20,428 nucleotides of DNA from an uncultured Garciella sp. (GCA_900555725.1 USMD01000023.1:1-20428); one strand, 5' to 3'; positions 7,495 through 15,430 are shown, counted from the stretch's first letter. Notes: generated from the sequence alone by a model not told the origin. Translations and numbers: made by a program.

Positions 7495-8721
7495 TTGAGC
7501 AAGACTATTGCATTAATTGGAACATTTGATTCCAAAGGTAAAGAATTTCTATTTGTAAAGGAGGTAATTGAGTCCTTAGGTTTCAACACATTCATGATAC
7601 ATTCTGGTGTATTTGATCCTCAGTTCACACCGGATGTATCTAATGCAGAGATAGCTCTTGCGGTAGGAGAGGATATTAGGAAAATAGCAGAGCAGAAGGA
7701 TCGTGCACATGCAACGGCAGTTCTTTCAAAGGGAATGGAAGTTTTATTACCCAAATTATATAAAGAGGGAAAGTTTGACGGTGTTTTATCATTTGGTGGA
7801 ACAGGTGGAACTTCAATTGCTACACCAGGAATGAGAGCACTTCCTATTGGTGTTCCAAAAGTTATGGTATCGACAGTTGCATCTGGAAATACTCAACCTT
7901 ATGTGGGAACGAGTGACATTATTATGATCCCATCTATTGTCGATGTAGCCGGATTGAATACTATTTCTACGAAAATATTTACGAATGCAGTATTTGCCAT
8001 TGGTGGTATGCTTCAGTTTGAACATAAAACAGAATTAGAACACAAACCGCTAATTGCAGCAACAATGTTTGGTCTAACAACTCCTTGTATAAACTATGCA
8101 AAGAATTATTTAGAAGATAAGGGATACGAAGTTTTAATTTTTCATGCTACAGGAATAGGTGGAAAAACAATGGAACACTTGATTGAAAATGATTTTTTTG
8201 AAGGTGTCCTTGATATAACCACAACAGAATGGGCTGACGAAACGGTTGGTGGAATACTGGCAGCAGGCCCGCATCGTTTAGAAGCAGCAGGAAAGCATGG
8301 AATACCACAAGTAGTATCTGTCGGTGCAATGGATATGGTAAACTTTGGGCCAAGAGAAACTGTTCCTAAACAATTTGATGGGCGAAAATTTTATCAACAC
8401 AATCCAACAGTGACTTTGATGAGAACATCAGTTGAGGAAAATAAAGAAATCGGGGAAAATATGGCAGACCGAATAAATCAATCTAATGGTTATACAGCAT
8501 TATTGTTCCCGCTAAAAGGCTTTTCAGGATTGGATATTGAAGGTCAGCAATTTTACGGTCCAAAAGAAGATCAAACATTAATCAATACTTTAAAAGAAAA
8601 AGTTGACCATAGCAAAATAGAAATTATTGAAAAAGATTTTCATATTAATGACAGGAAATTTGCTGAATTAGTAGCAGAAAAACTACTACAATTAATAGAA
8701 AAAAAGAAAGGAGAAAATTAA
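7495..8721 (+). CDS. Tm-1-like ATP-binding domain protein (UPF0261)
   Basis: This is a 408-residue protein matching the UPF0261/Tm-1-like family along its length. Motifs include the N-terminal ALIGTFDSKGKEF, the glycine-rich FGGTGGTSIATPGM near residues 99-112, VSTVASG, DVAGLN, and the C-terminal TTTEWADETVGGILAAGP and GAMDMVNFGP. The family is named after the tomato Tm-1 virus-resistance protein, whose N-terminal domain it resembles; the bacterial role is unknown. In plants and fungi this domain is fused to a PEP-hydrolase-like barrel; here the partner is the next gene, one base after the stop. TTG 7495 is preferred because AAGGAAG sits eight bases upstream and the protein then begins MSKTIALIGTFD. 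No catalytic activity is claimed. Confidence 0.9.
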   Translation: MSKTIALIGTFDSKGKEFLFVKEVIESLGFNTFMIHSGVFDPQFTPDVSNAEIALAVGEDIRKIAEQKDRAHATAVLSKGMEVLLPKLYKEGKFDGVLSFGGTGGTSIATPGMRALPIGVPKVMVSTVASGNTQPYVGTSDIIMIPSIVDVAGLNTISTKIFTNAVFAIGGMLQFEHKTELEHKPLIAATMFGLTTPCINYAKNYLEDKGYEVLIFHATGIGGKTMEHLIENDFFEGVLDITTTEWADETVGGILAAGPHRLEAAGKHGIPQVVSVGAMDMVNFGPRETVPKQFDGRKFYQHNPTVTLMRTSVEENKEIGENMADRINQSNGYTALLFPLKGFSGLDIEGQQFYGPKEDQTLINTLKEKVDHSKIEIIEKDFHINDRKFAELVAEKLLQLIEKKKGEN

Positions 8722-8722
8722 A

Positions 8723-9553
8723 ATGTTATCATTATCAAGAGAAGGGATTTTAAAACGTTTTAAAGGAAGAATTGAGAGTGGTGAAATTTTACTAGGTGTC
8801 GGCGCTGGAACAGGTATTACTGCTAAAAGCAGTGAAGCTGGCGGTGCTGATATGTTAATAATTTACAACTCTGGTCGATATAGAATGGCAGGGCGTGGTT
8901 CTTTAGCAGGTTTATTAGCATATGGAGATGCGAACCAAATCGTTCAAGACATGGGTAATGAAGTATTGCCAGTTGTTCAAAATACTCCAGTTTTGGCAGG
9001 TGTAAATGGTACAGATCCATTTAGAGTTATGGATGTATTTTTAAAACAATTAAAAGATCAAGGTTTTAGTGGTGTTCAAAACTTCCCGACTGTCGGTTTA
9101 ATTGATGGTGTATTCCGTAAGAATTTAGAAGAAACTGGAATGGGATATGATTTAGAAGTTGAAATGATTCGTAAAGCACATGAGCTAGATTTATTAACAA
9201 CACCATATGTATTTGATGAAGAACAGGCAACAAAGATGGTAGAAGCAGGGGCTGATGTTCTTGTTGCACATATGGGTCTAACTACAAAGGGAACTATAGG
9301 AGCTAAGACTGCTTTGACTTTGGATGACTGTGTTCAACGTATTCAAGCAATTGTTGATGCAGGTCGTGCGGTAAATCCAGATATATTAGCTATTTGTCAT
9401 GGAGGTCCAATTGCAGAACCTAAAGATGCTGAATATGTAATAAATAGAGTCGATGGAATTGTTGGATTTTTTGGAGCATCAAGTATTGAAAGATTTGCAG
9501 CAGAGAAAGGAATCAAAGAACAAACGAAAGAGTTTAAGAAAATTAAAAAATAA
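8723..9553 (+). CDS. Phosphoenolpyruvate hydrolase-family TIM-barrel protein
   Basis: This is a 276-residue single-domain protein of the PEP-hydrolase-like family (PF09370 type). Family signatures are visible: GVGAGTGITAKSSEAGGAD (25-43), SGRYRMAGRGS (50-60), NFPTVGLIDG, YVFDEEQATKMVEAGADV, AHMGLTT and ICHGGP with His226. It corresponds to the C-terminal half of plant and fungal Tm-1-type proteins. AAAGGAG at 8707-8713 gives a nine-base spacing to ATG 8723, and the gap to the upstream stop is a single base, so the two genes form one operon, closed by the hairpin at 9673-9703. The family name suggests hydrolysis of a phosphoenolpyruvate-like C-P or enol-phosphate compound, but the natural substrate is not established to my knowledge. 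Confidence 0.9.
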   Translation: MLSLSREGILKRFKGRIESGEILLGVGAGTGITAKSSEAGGADMLIIYNSGRYRMAGRGSLAGLLAYGDANQIVQDMGNEVLPVVQNTPVLAGVNGTDPFRVMDVFLKQLKDQGFSGVQNFPTVGLIDGVFRKNLEETGMGYDLEVEMIRKAHELDLLTTPYVFDEEQATKMVEAGADVLVAHMGLTTKGTIGAKTALTLDDCVQRIQAIVDAGRAVNPDILAICHGGPIAEPKDAEYVINRVDGIVGFFGASSIERFAAEKGIKEQTKEFKKIKK

Positions 9554-9667
9554 TTACAGCATACAAGCAGAAACAATTCAGTGAAAGCATAGCAACAATA
9601 ATATTATGCATATATTTATTATTCAAACGTTAAGCAGGCCGTCATTTAATTAAAAATCAATACAATT

Positions 9668-9935
9668 TTAGGAGCGAATCCAGTTGGACTTCGCTTCTTT
9701 TTCAATTTTTGGGAATTTAGAATATTTTCTAACAAATTCTGTTTTAGCTTCTGTATATCCATCCCCATCATGTTCATATTTATATTTTAAACTTGAGCAT
9801 ATTTCTCTGCAATATCTTTTGTTCTCTTAGATAATCTCTAAAATGTAGTTCATCCCAGTCACCCTGATATCTAACATGAAGGTGAAATACTTTTTCGGAA
9901 AATCCTTTATTTGTATAGCCTTTAATAAACATCAT
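9668..9935 (-). pseudogene. GrpB-family protein, degraded C-terminal remnant
   Basis: On the minus strand, from 9935, the reading MMFIKGYTNKGFSEKVFHLH, then VRYQGDWDELHFRDYLREQK is the GrpB family signature (a nucleotidyltransferase-fold family of unknown exact role). A frameshift near 9830 moves it to DIAEKYAQV, and a second to LKYKYEHDGDGYTEAKTEFV, which ends at 9668. The front half of the gene is missing. At least two frameshifts plus the truncation make this a clear relic. Its last codons overlap the terminator of the PEP-hydrolase operon, so the original stop has probably been lost too. Confidence 0.75.
9673..9710 (+). terminator. Strong terminator of the Tm-1/PEP-hydrolase operon
   Basis: AGCGAATCCA (9673-9682) pairs with TGGA-C-TTCGCT (9685-9695), leaving a two-base loop and one bulged C, followed by TCTTTTTC and a later T5. 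It lies about 120 bases past the PEP-hydrolase stop on the same strand and is the first good terminator after it. Confidence 0.75.
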
Positions 9936-9962
9936 ATAGGATATAAGAAACAAGAAAATAAG

Positions 9963-9991
9963 GTGCAGGAGAGAACCTGCACTTTTTTATT
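9963..9991 (+). terminator. Rho-independent terminator hairpin
   Basis: GTGCAGG (9963-9969) pairs perfectly with CCTGCAC (9976-9982) around AGAGAA, followed by T6. It stands upstream of the Nudix gene and after the start of the GrpB relic on the opposite strand, so the gene it once served on the plus strand is no longer recognisable. Confidence 0.75.
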
Positions 9992-10072
9992 TTACGCAAA
10001 CTTGTTTTTCACGTAGTCAGGCTTACTCCTTTCATCTTGCTTATTTCTTACCGACCACCGATCAATTTAATG

Positions 10073-10078
10073 TATAAT
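10073..10078 (+). promoter_or_regulatory. Candidate -10 box for the Nudix gene
   Basis: TATAAT at 10073-10078 lies about 60 bases before the Nudix start and just after the terminator at 9963-9991. No good -35 is seen at 17 bases (nearest ACCGAC), so this would be a -10-dominated promoter. Confidence 0.4.
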
Positions 10079-10136
10079 AGTTATATGGTGAACATTAATA
10101 TCAATTTTAAGCAGAAATGAAGGTGCTGTAAAAATC

Positions 10137-10580
10137 ATGAATAAATATCCAGAACCAACTGTTAGTGCGATTATTTTTAATCCCGAAGGGAAAATACTAC
10201 TTTGTAAATCTCATAAATGGGGGAATAAATATGTCATTCCTGGAGGACATATTGAATTGGGAGAAAAAATGGAAGAAGCATTAAAAAGAGAGATATTGGA
10301 GGAGACAGGTTTAAATATCTACGATATTAGATTAATTGGTTTAAAAGAAAGTATATATAGCGACACATTTCACGAGAAAAAACATTTCATTTTTATTGAT
10401 TATCTATGTAAGACAGACTCAAGTGATGTTTTATTAAATGATGAAGCAGAAACATATGAATGGGTTGATATAAATGAGATTGACCATTATGATTTAGGGG
10501 GATTTATAAAAAAATTATTATTGAAATTAAGGAGTAAGAATAAATCTAAAGGTCGTATAGAGATATTTTATAATTATTAA
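10137..10580 (+). CDS. Nudix hydrolase
   Basis: This is a 147-residue protein with a perfect Nudix box at residues 37-59 (GHIELGEKMEEALKREILEE within G-x5-E-x7-RE-U-x-EE-x-GU). The box binds Mg2+ and cleaves nucleoside diphosphate-X compounds. Flanking strands TVSAIIFNPEGKILLCKSHK and the C-terminal EWVDINEID fit a compact single-domain MutT-like enzyme. Substrate cannot be assigned from sequence. GAAGGTG lies 11 bases upstream of ATG 10137, a long but usable spacing. It stands alone: a terminator precedes it and a gene relic follows. Confidence 0.93.
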   Translation: MNKYPEPTVSAIIFNPEGKILLCKSHKWGNKYVIPGGHIELGEKMEEALKREILEETGLNIYDIRLIGLKESIYSDTFHEKKHFIFIDYLCKTDSSDVLLNDEAETYEWVDINEIDHYDLGGFIKKLLLKLRSKNKSKGRIEIFYNY

Positions 10581-10596
10581 GAGTGTTTTTCTATGA

Positions 10597-10704
10597 AAGC
10601 GTCCAACACGTTTAGCGGGATTTGAAATAACAGGAGTTGTTGAGCCAAAGCCACCGGAAAATTCACTCCACACAGTCCATGGAATATTGGATGAACTGCA
10701 CTGA
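10597..10704 (+). pseudogene. Unidentified gene remnant
   Basis: Thirty-five codons in one frame, including RPTRLAGFEITGVVEPKPPE and HTVHGILDEL, look like real protein but have no start codon or ribosome site and stop at TGA 10702-10704; the frame past the TGA (PMMLFISAIKNN) may continue the same relic. I do not recognise the family. It lies between the Nudix and GNAT genes, like the other short relics in this region. Confidence 0.3.
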
Positions 10705-10761
10705 CCAATGATGTTGTTTATATCAGCGATAAAAAATAATAAAAGAAAGGGATGAAAAAAT

Positions 10762-11190
10762 ATGATTAAACAATTAGATAATTCTAACATAGAAGAAGTC
10801 ATGGATATCTGGTTAAAGACCAATATAACTGCCCATAGTTTTATACCTAAGCAGTATTGGATTAAGAATTATAGCATTGTTAAAGATGAATATATACCCA
10901 TTTCTGAAACCTTTATTTACGAAGAAGACAATATTGTTAAAGGATTTATAAGTATGATAGACGATTACTTTATTGGTGCATTATTTGTTTCAGAAAAATA
11001 TCAAAGACAAGGTATTGGGAAAAGGCTACTGAATTATTGCAAATCCATATATTCAAGATTGGAACTATGTGTTTATGTAGAAAATAAAAAGGCAGTAAAA
11101 TTCTATAAGAATTGTGCATTTGTAATAGAAAAAGAGCAGGCCAATGAGGATTCTGGATATATGGAATATGTGATGGTATGGATAAAATAA
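10762..11190 (+). CDS. GNAT-family N-acetyltransferase
   Basis: This is a 142-residue protein. The acetyl-CoA-binding motif A is clear: LFVSEKYQRQGIGKRLLNYC, with the Q-x-x-G-x-G core (QRQGIGK). It is followed by LELCVYVENKKAVKFYKNCAF, the usual motif B that places the catalytic-end loop. The N-terminus (IKQLDNSNIEEVMDIWL) matches small YjaB-like acetyltransferases. The acceptor (small molecule or protein) is unknown. AAAGGGA lies about 11 bases before ATG 10762. There is no operon partner: remnants flank it on both sides. Confidence 0.9.
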   Translation: MIKQLDNSNIEEVMDIWLKTNITAHSFIPKQYWIKNYSIVKDEYIPISETFIYEEDNIVKGFISMIDDYFIGALFVSEKYQRQGIGKRLLNYCKSIYSRLELCVYVENKKAVKFYKNCAFVIEKEQANEDSGYMEYVMVWIK

Positions 11191-11250
11191 AAGAAAAGGA
11201 GTGTCTACAAAAATGTAAAACAGATCCAAGAGATATACAGAATATTTTAA

Positions 11251-11493
11251 AAATGTGATAATAGAGGTAGAAATAAAAAACTTAGTAGGAAGGAAATCAG
11301 AAGGAAATATTGGGATTTTAAACGAGTATGGCATAAGGATAATGAAAGATTATTACATGACATCTTTTGTTTTGTAAATAAGATGTATAATAGGGATTGT
11401 TATTTGATAATTGGCGTATCTGATACTGATGAAATAGTTGGGATAAGTGAAGAAAACAGGAGAAAGGAAGAAAATTATGAATCTTTTAATTAG
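11251..11493 (+). pseudogene. AlbA_2 (Schlafen-like) domain protein, internal fragment
   Basis: The frame reads YWDFKRVWHKDNERLLHDIF, then YLIIGVSDTDEIVGISEENR. This is the conserved core of AlbA_2/Schlafen-like DNA-binding proteins (E/DFKxxWxxxxxxLLHDIxxxxN, then YLIIGV.D). A stop lies upstream at 11248-11250, the N-terminus is poor, and the similarity ends around 11465, exactly where the ribosome site of the next gene begins. The C-terminal ATPase-like part is absent. The frame overlaps the DUF523 start and ends at TAG 11491-11493, which is probably not its natural stop. Confidence 0.65.
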
Positions 11494-11905
11494 TGCTTGC
11501 TTATTAGGGGTTAATTGTAGATATGATGGAAAGAGTGCATATATAAAGGACTTAGAGATTTTAAAAGAAAGATATCATCTTATTCCCATATGTCCTGAAA
11601 TCTTTGGAGGAATGGGAATTCCACGAGAGCCTGCAGAAAAAATAGAAGATAGAGTAATTAATAAAAAGGGAGAAGATGTAACTAAGTATTATGAGAAAGG
11701 TGCAAAAGAAGTTTTAAAGCTTACAAATCTTTATGATTGTAAATATGCGATATTAAAGGAGAGGAGTCCTTCCTGTGGTTATGAAAAAATCTATGATGGG
11801 AGCTTTACAGGTAGACTCATAGAGGGCAATGGAATACTAGCAGAAATGTTAGAAAGAAATGGAATAAAGGTTATAGGAGAATCAAAGGTTAAAGAATTAT
11901 TATAA
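11477..11905 (+). CDS. DUF523 protein (TudS/YbbK-like)
   Basis: This is a 142-residue DUF523 protein. It starts MNLLISACLLGVNCRYDGKS and contains CPE, GG.GIPREPAE, a KERSPSCGY motif, and the closing GNGILAEMLERNGI. The conserved cysteines in ACLLGVNC, CPE and SPSCG are those expected to hold a [4Fe-4S] cluster in the thiouracil desulfurase TudS, which belongs to this family; whether this protein desulfurates thiouracil is not shown. ATG 11477 has AAAGGAAG six bases upstream; the in-frame GTG 11447 lies within relic sequence and is rejected. It is not in an obvious operon. Confidence 0.9.
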   Translation: MNLLISACLLGVNCRYDGKSAYIKDLEILKERYHLIPICPEIFGGMGIPREPAEKIEDRVINKKGEDVTKYYEKGAKEVLKLTNLYDCKYAILKERSPSCGYEKIYDGSFTGRLIEGNGILAEMLERNGIKVIGESKVKELL

Positions 11906-11919
11906 AAGGATGTAAATAG

Positions 11920-12012
11920 GAATCATTATCTCTCGATGGTATGAATATAGTAAATCTGATTGAACTTTCTATAGATGAAATTACTGGGAAAGTAAGTGGG
12001 GATCCCAAGTAA
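11920..12012 (+). pseudogene. Unidentified C-terminal remnant
   Basis: A frame bounded by TAG 11917-11919 reads SLDGMNIVNLIELSIDE and on to TAA 12010-12012. It has the look of a protein tail; an ATG at 11941 lacks a ribosome site. I do not recognise it. It abuts the ribosome site of the DNA glycosylase gene. Confidence 0.25.
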
Positions 12013-12034
12013 AAAAACGAAAGGAGTAAGCGCT

Positions 12035-12523
12035 ATGGTGGAAGGCTTTCAACCAATCATAGATAAAAATTGTCAAATATTAATTTTAGGAACCATGCCC
12101 AGTGTGAAGTCTATGGAAAAACAAGAGTATTATGGGAATCCAAGAAATCAATTTTGGAAAATAATATTTTTTCTATTTAGAGAAGAATATATGGAAGATT
12201 ATGGAGAAAGAATAAAATTTTTACGAAGAAAACACATTGCCCTTTGGGATGTTCTAAAAAGCTGTGATAGGCAAGGGAGTAGTGACTCTAGGATTAAAAA
12301 TCCAGTTTCGAATGATTTTCAATGGCTTTTTTCTCAATATCCCAAAATAAAAAGTATCTACTTTAATGGAAAGACAGCAGAGAAATTATACAAAAGATTG
12401 GTAGGTACATGGGGAGAAAATATTACATTACAATCCTTGCCATCTACTAGCCCTGCTAACACTATTTCACTTTCTAAAAAATTGCAACAATGGAAAGAGA
12501 TCCTTGATTCACTTTATATATGA
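12035..12523 (+). CDS. DNA glycosylase, UDG superfamily family 6 (hypoxanthine/deoxyinosine type)
   Basis: This is a 162-residue single-domain base-excision enzyme. Motif 1 is GTMPS (residues 19-23) and is followed by YYGNPRNQFW (32-41), in which Asn is the usual catalytic-pocket residue. The C-terminal LPSTSPAN matches the third conserved block. Family 6 members mainly remove hypoxanthine from deoxyinosine, with weak or no uracil activity; this activity is inferred from family. ATG 12035 has AAAGGAG at 12020-12026, eight bases upstream, and the longer reading from 11996 is rejected. It faces the rph gene tail-to-tail across 63 bases. Confidence 0.88.
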   Translation: MVEGFQPIIDKNCQILILGTMPSVKSMEKQEYYGNPRNQFWKIIFFLFREEYMEDYGERIKFLRRKHIALWDVLKSCDRQGSSDSRIKNPVSNDFQWLFSQYPKIKSIYFNGKTAEKLYKRLVGTWGENITLQSLPSTSPANTISLSKKLQQWKEILDSLYI

Positions 12524-12586
12524 TGCAGATATATTTTTCAAAGATCTTTTTTGCCCTTTTGGTGTCCACTTCAATGCAAAAATGAG

Positions 12587-15223
12587 TTAGCTAAAGGTGG
12601 AATCTAATATTTCCACGTATCCTTCGGATCCATTTACCCTGATTCTCTGGCCGTCTTTTATAAGCTTTGTAGCATTTTCAACACCGACTACTCCAGGAAG
12701 GCCATATTCTCGTGTGATAACTGCACTGTGAGTAGTGAACCCTCCTACTTCAGTAACTAATCCTTTTATAGTAACAAATAATGGAGTCCAGCTGGGATCT
12801 GTAAATCGAGTCACAAGAATATCACCTTTTTCTAAGTTAGCTTCATCTACTGATAAGACTACCCTGGCACGGCCTTCCACTATGCCAGTTGAAACAGGAA
12901 TACCTGAAATTGCTCCCTTAGGCATATTGCCTGCCCTGAAACTAGATGGTGGAACAAATCCTTGAGAAGTAAATACACGTGGAGGGGTCAGCTTTTCATA
13001 ATGAGCATAGCTCTTTTTTCTCTTTTCTATAATCGAATAGTCCAACTGATTTGTCCTTATTACATCACAAAGTTCATCCAAATATAAATAGAATATATCC
13101 TCGGCATTTTTGATAATTCCCTTTTCTGCAAGTTTGTGTGCTTCTTTCATAAGTGCCTTTTTATAAACTTGATAACGTCGAACAATATAATATTTAGGAT
13201 CTTCACGGCATCCTATGAAATTGCGAAGCAGGCTAATACTTTTTCCAATCTTTTTTGCTTTTTTATTACCTCCTGGCAGATTTTTTAAACGGCGGATGAT
13301 CTCCTCTTCCTTCTTCTTTGCTTCCTGCTTTCCTGTCTGGAATCTAATTCGATGCTCACCCGGCTTTAGAACACGGATATTGTTAAGAAGAATAGGAATA
13401 AGCTGTGTAGGTTTTTCTTCGAAACGCTCTCTGGTAATGTCTATCTCTCCAGGACATCGCATTCCGTATTTATTTAAAAACACTCTGAATGCTTCTCTTG
13501 CTTCTTTTCCTCCCGGAAGCTTTTCCATCTCTTCAAAAAACTTCTCATCATCAGGATTCTGGGAAATATATTCTAGGATTTTTGGATATTTGCGAACAGT
13601 ATCCGCTACATCACATAAAGCTAGCCCCATCTCAGTAGTGACATTATGATCCAGGGACTTGGTAAGTATATCAGCTACATTCTTATCTCCTAGTAATTTC
13701 TCAACTTTCTTATTGAGAGAGTCGTTCACCAATATCGCTACAATTATAGCTCCCAGCATTTCTGGGTTATATGCCATATCCAATAGTTTGTCACCATCAT
13801 TAATGATGAATTCAAGGGCTTGATCTCCCGAAAGCTTGGAAAGTTGCTGATTCATATTTTGAATTTCCTTCTCAAACTTATTCATTAAATCCTTAATTCT
13901 TGAAGGATCATTTTTTTTATATACTTTTATTGCTTCTAAAATGGAACCTAGGGTAAAAATTCCACCCTGAATATTCCTTTTGCCCTTTGGAAGGGATGCC
14001 ATGAAGTCCTTATCCTTTAAAATATTTTTTATAGCACTTTGAATCAGTGGATCCTGTTTGCCGGTTGCCATGACTAAACGTCTGCGCCCTATGTTTGATG
14101 ATAAGTCATGGGTAATATCTGCATAAATTCTGCCTCCTATCTTCTCCATTGAGGATTCAGAAATCATTTCAAAGAAGGACATACCCAATGGTTTAATGGC
14201 ATCTGTCATCATTTGCGTATGTCCAATTGACATATATACACGGGGGGTCTTGGAATCTGTTACCTTTGGAAGTGGAAACAATGTAGTGATAGAACGACTC
14301 TGAACAATGTAAAACTCGTTATTAACAAGGCACCATTCTATATCTTGAGGAGAGCCGAAACAGGCTTCAATTTTCTTTCCCATAGTGGCAAGCTTTTGTA
14401 TCTGTTCATCTCTCAGCACCTGCTTTTGTTGTTTGCCCTTTTCAATTCTTATCTCTTGAGTGCCTCCACTTTGGTCAATCTCGATTTTCATTTCCTTTGT
14501 CCCTATATTTTTCTTGGAAATTCTACCATCCACTACTTTATAAATATCCGGATTTACCAATCCAGACACTAATGCTTCACCAAGTCCAAATCCTGCATCG
14601 ATGGTAAGCGTATTTCTATCAGAGGTCATGGGATCTGCTGTAAACATAATCCCTGAGGCTTCTGCTATAACCATTTTTTGTACAATTACAGATAATAATA
14701 CTTTTCTGTGATCAAAACCATTTTGTATACGATATGTAACTGCACGATCAGTAAAAAGTGAGGCCCAACATTTTATGATGTGTCGTATCACCTCATTCTT
14801 TCCCTTAATATTTAAATAGGTATCCTGTTGCCCTGCAAAGGATGCATAGGGTAGATCCTCTGCTGTAGCACTTGAGCGTATGGCATAGGGTTCATTGCAG
14901 CCATATAAGGATAATGCCCTTGTTATTTCATCTTCAATATCACTTTCCATCCTGAGATTTTCAATAACCAAACGTATTTTCTTACTTATTTCTGAAATTT
15001 GATCTCTATTATCAGATTTTAATACAGCTAATTTTTCAAATAGTACTTCTAATTCAGCGTTTTTTTCAATGGATTTTTTATAGGCTTCAGTTGTTACACA
15101 AAAGCCATCTGGTACTCTTATTCCATCGATTCTTGACAGTTCTCCAAGGTTTAGACCCTTACCTCCGACAATCATGAGGTTTGTTTTATTTATTTCATTA
15201 AAAGTTAAAATATATGATTTCAT
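12587..15223 (-). CDS. rph: Rifamycin-inactivating phosphotransferase-like enzyme (Rph)
   Basis: This is an 878-residue three-domain protein. The N-terminal ATP-binding domain (about 1-320) contains VGGKGLNLGELS, AIRSSATAEDLPYASFAGQQ, and GFGLGEALVSGLVNPD. The middle domain (about 330-760) begins VYMSIGHTQMMTDAIKPLG, which matches the rifampin-binding part of Listeria Rph rather than classic PEP synthase. The C-terminal swivel domain carries the phosphohistidine, His832, in GGFTTHSAVITREYGLPGVV. Rph adds the beta-phosphate of ATP to the C21 hydroxyl of rifamycins. Length and motif order agree with Rph (about 865 residues). A closely related enzyme with another substrate is possible. GGAGAGG precedes ATG 15223. 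It is divergent from a TetR gene with operators in between. Confidence 0.85.
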   Translation of the reverse strand: MKSYILTFNEINKTNLMIVGGKGLNLGELSRIDGIRVPDGFCVTTEAYKKSIEKNAELEVLFEKLAVLKSDNRDQISEISKKIRLVIENLRMESDIEDEITRALSLYGCNEPYAIRSSATAEDLPYASFAGQQDTYLNIKGKNEVIRHIIKCWASLFTDRAVTYRIQNGFDHRKVLLSVIVQKMVIAEASGIMFTADPMTSDRNTLTIDAGFGLGEALVSGLVNPDIYKVVDGRISKKNIGTKEMKIEIDQSGGTQEIRIEKGKQQKQVLRDEQIQKLATMGKKIEACFGSPQDIEWCLVNNEFYIVQSRSITTLFPLPKVTDSKTPRVYMSIGHTQMMTDAIKPLGMSFFEMISESSMEKIGGRIYADITHDLSSNIGRRRLVMATGKQDPLIQSAIKNILKDKDFMASLPKGKRNIQGGIFTLGSILEAIKVYKKNDPSRIKDLMNKFEKEIQNMNQQLSKLSGDQALEFIINDGDKLLDMAYNPEMLGAIIVAILVNDSLNKKVEKLLGDKNVADILTKSLDHNVTTEMGLALCDVADTVRKYPKILEYISQNPDDEKFFEEMEKLPGGKEAREAFRVFLNKYGMRCPGEIDITRERFEEKPTQLIPILLNNIRVLKPGEHRIRFQTGKQEAKKKEEEIIRRLKNLPGGNKKAKKIGKSISLLRNFIGCREDPKYYIVRRYQVYKKALMKEAHKLAEKGIIKNAEDIFYLYLDELCDVIRTNQLDYSIIEKRKKSYAHYEKLTPPRVFTSQGFVPPSSFRAGNMPKGAISGIPVSTGIVEGRARVVLSVDEANLEKGDILVTRFTDPSWTPLFVTIKGLVTEVGGFTTHSAVITREYGLPGVVGVENATKLIKDGQRIRVNGSEGYVEILDSTFS

Positions 15224-15314
15224 AGCACCTCTCCATAATCCTAATAATTTTAAGTACCTTATTCTTTTTATTTATTTTTGTTTAAGAAAGAATAGAAAAT
15301 ACTTAATAAAGTTT

Positions 15315-15338
15315 TGAAATATCACTACTTTTATTTCA
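15315..15338. promoter_or_regulatory. TetR operator 1 over the rph transcription start
   Basis: TGAAATA (15315-15321), ten bases, TATTTCA (15332-15338). Same motif and spacing as operator 2. It sits directly downstream of the rph -10 box, so a bound dimer would cover the transcription start. Confidence 0.65.
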
Positions 15339-15366
15339 TAATATATCTATAGAGTAGTATTGTCAA
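15338..15366 (-). promoter_or_regulatory. Promoter of rph
   Basis: Minus strand: -35 TTGACA (complement of 15361-15366), 17-base spacer, -10 TATTAT (complement of 15338-15343). This is a near-consensus sigma-A promoter about 115 bases upstream of the rph start codon, flanked on both sides by the TetR-type operators. Confidence 0.8.
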
Positions 15367-15370
15367 TATT

Positions 15371-15400
15371 TTTTGAAATATTGTTTATAATATTTCAAAA
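15371..15400. promoter_or_regulatory. TetR operator 2, perfect 12-bp inverted repeat
   Basis: TTTTGAAATATT (15371-15382), GTTTAT, AATATTTCAAAA (15389-15400): a perfect inverted repeat whose core is TGAAATA-N10-TATTTCA. It overlaps the expected -35 region of the tetR promoter (-10 TATAAT at 15407-15412) and lies next to the rph -35. Confidence 0.75.
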
Positions 15401-15406
15401 CTATGT

Positions 15407-15412
15407 TATAAT
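15407..15412 (+). promoter_or_regulatory. -10 box of the tetR promoter
   Basis: TATAAT at 15407-15412, 18 bases before ATG 15431, so the leader is very short. The -35 position (about 15384-15389, TTTATA) is weak and lies inside operator 2, which suggests autorepression. Confidence 0.6.
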
Positions 15413-15430
15413 TGAACCTGGGTGGTAGCC

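Noticed and set aside
13215..13649. Plus-strand 144-codon frame inside rph
   Set aside because: Opposite-strand shadow of a conserved full-length gene; no ribosome site.
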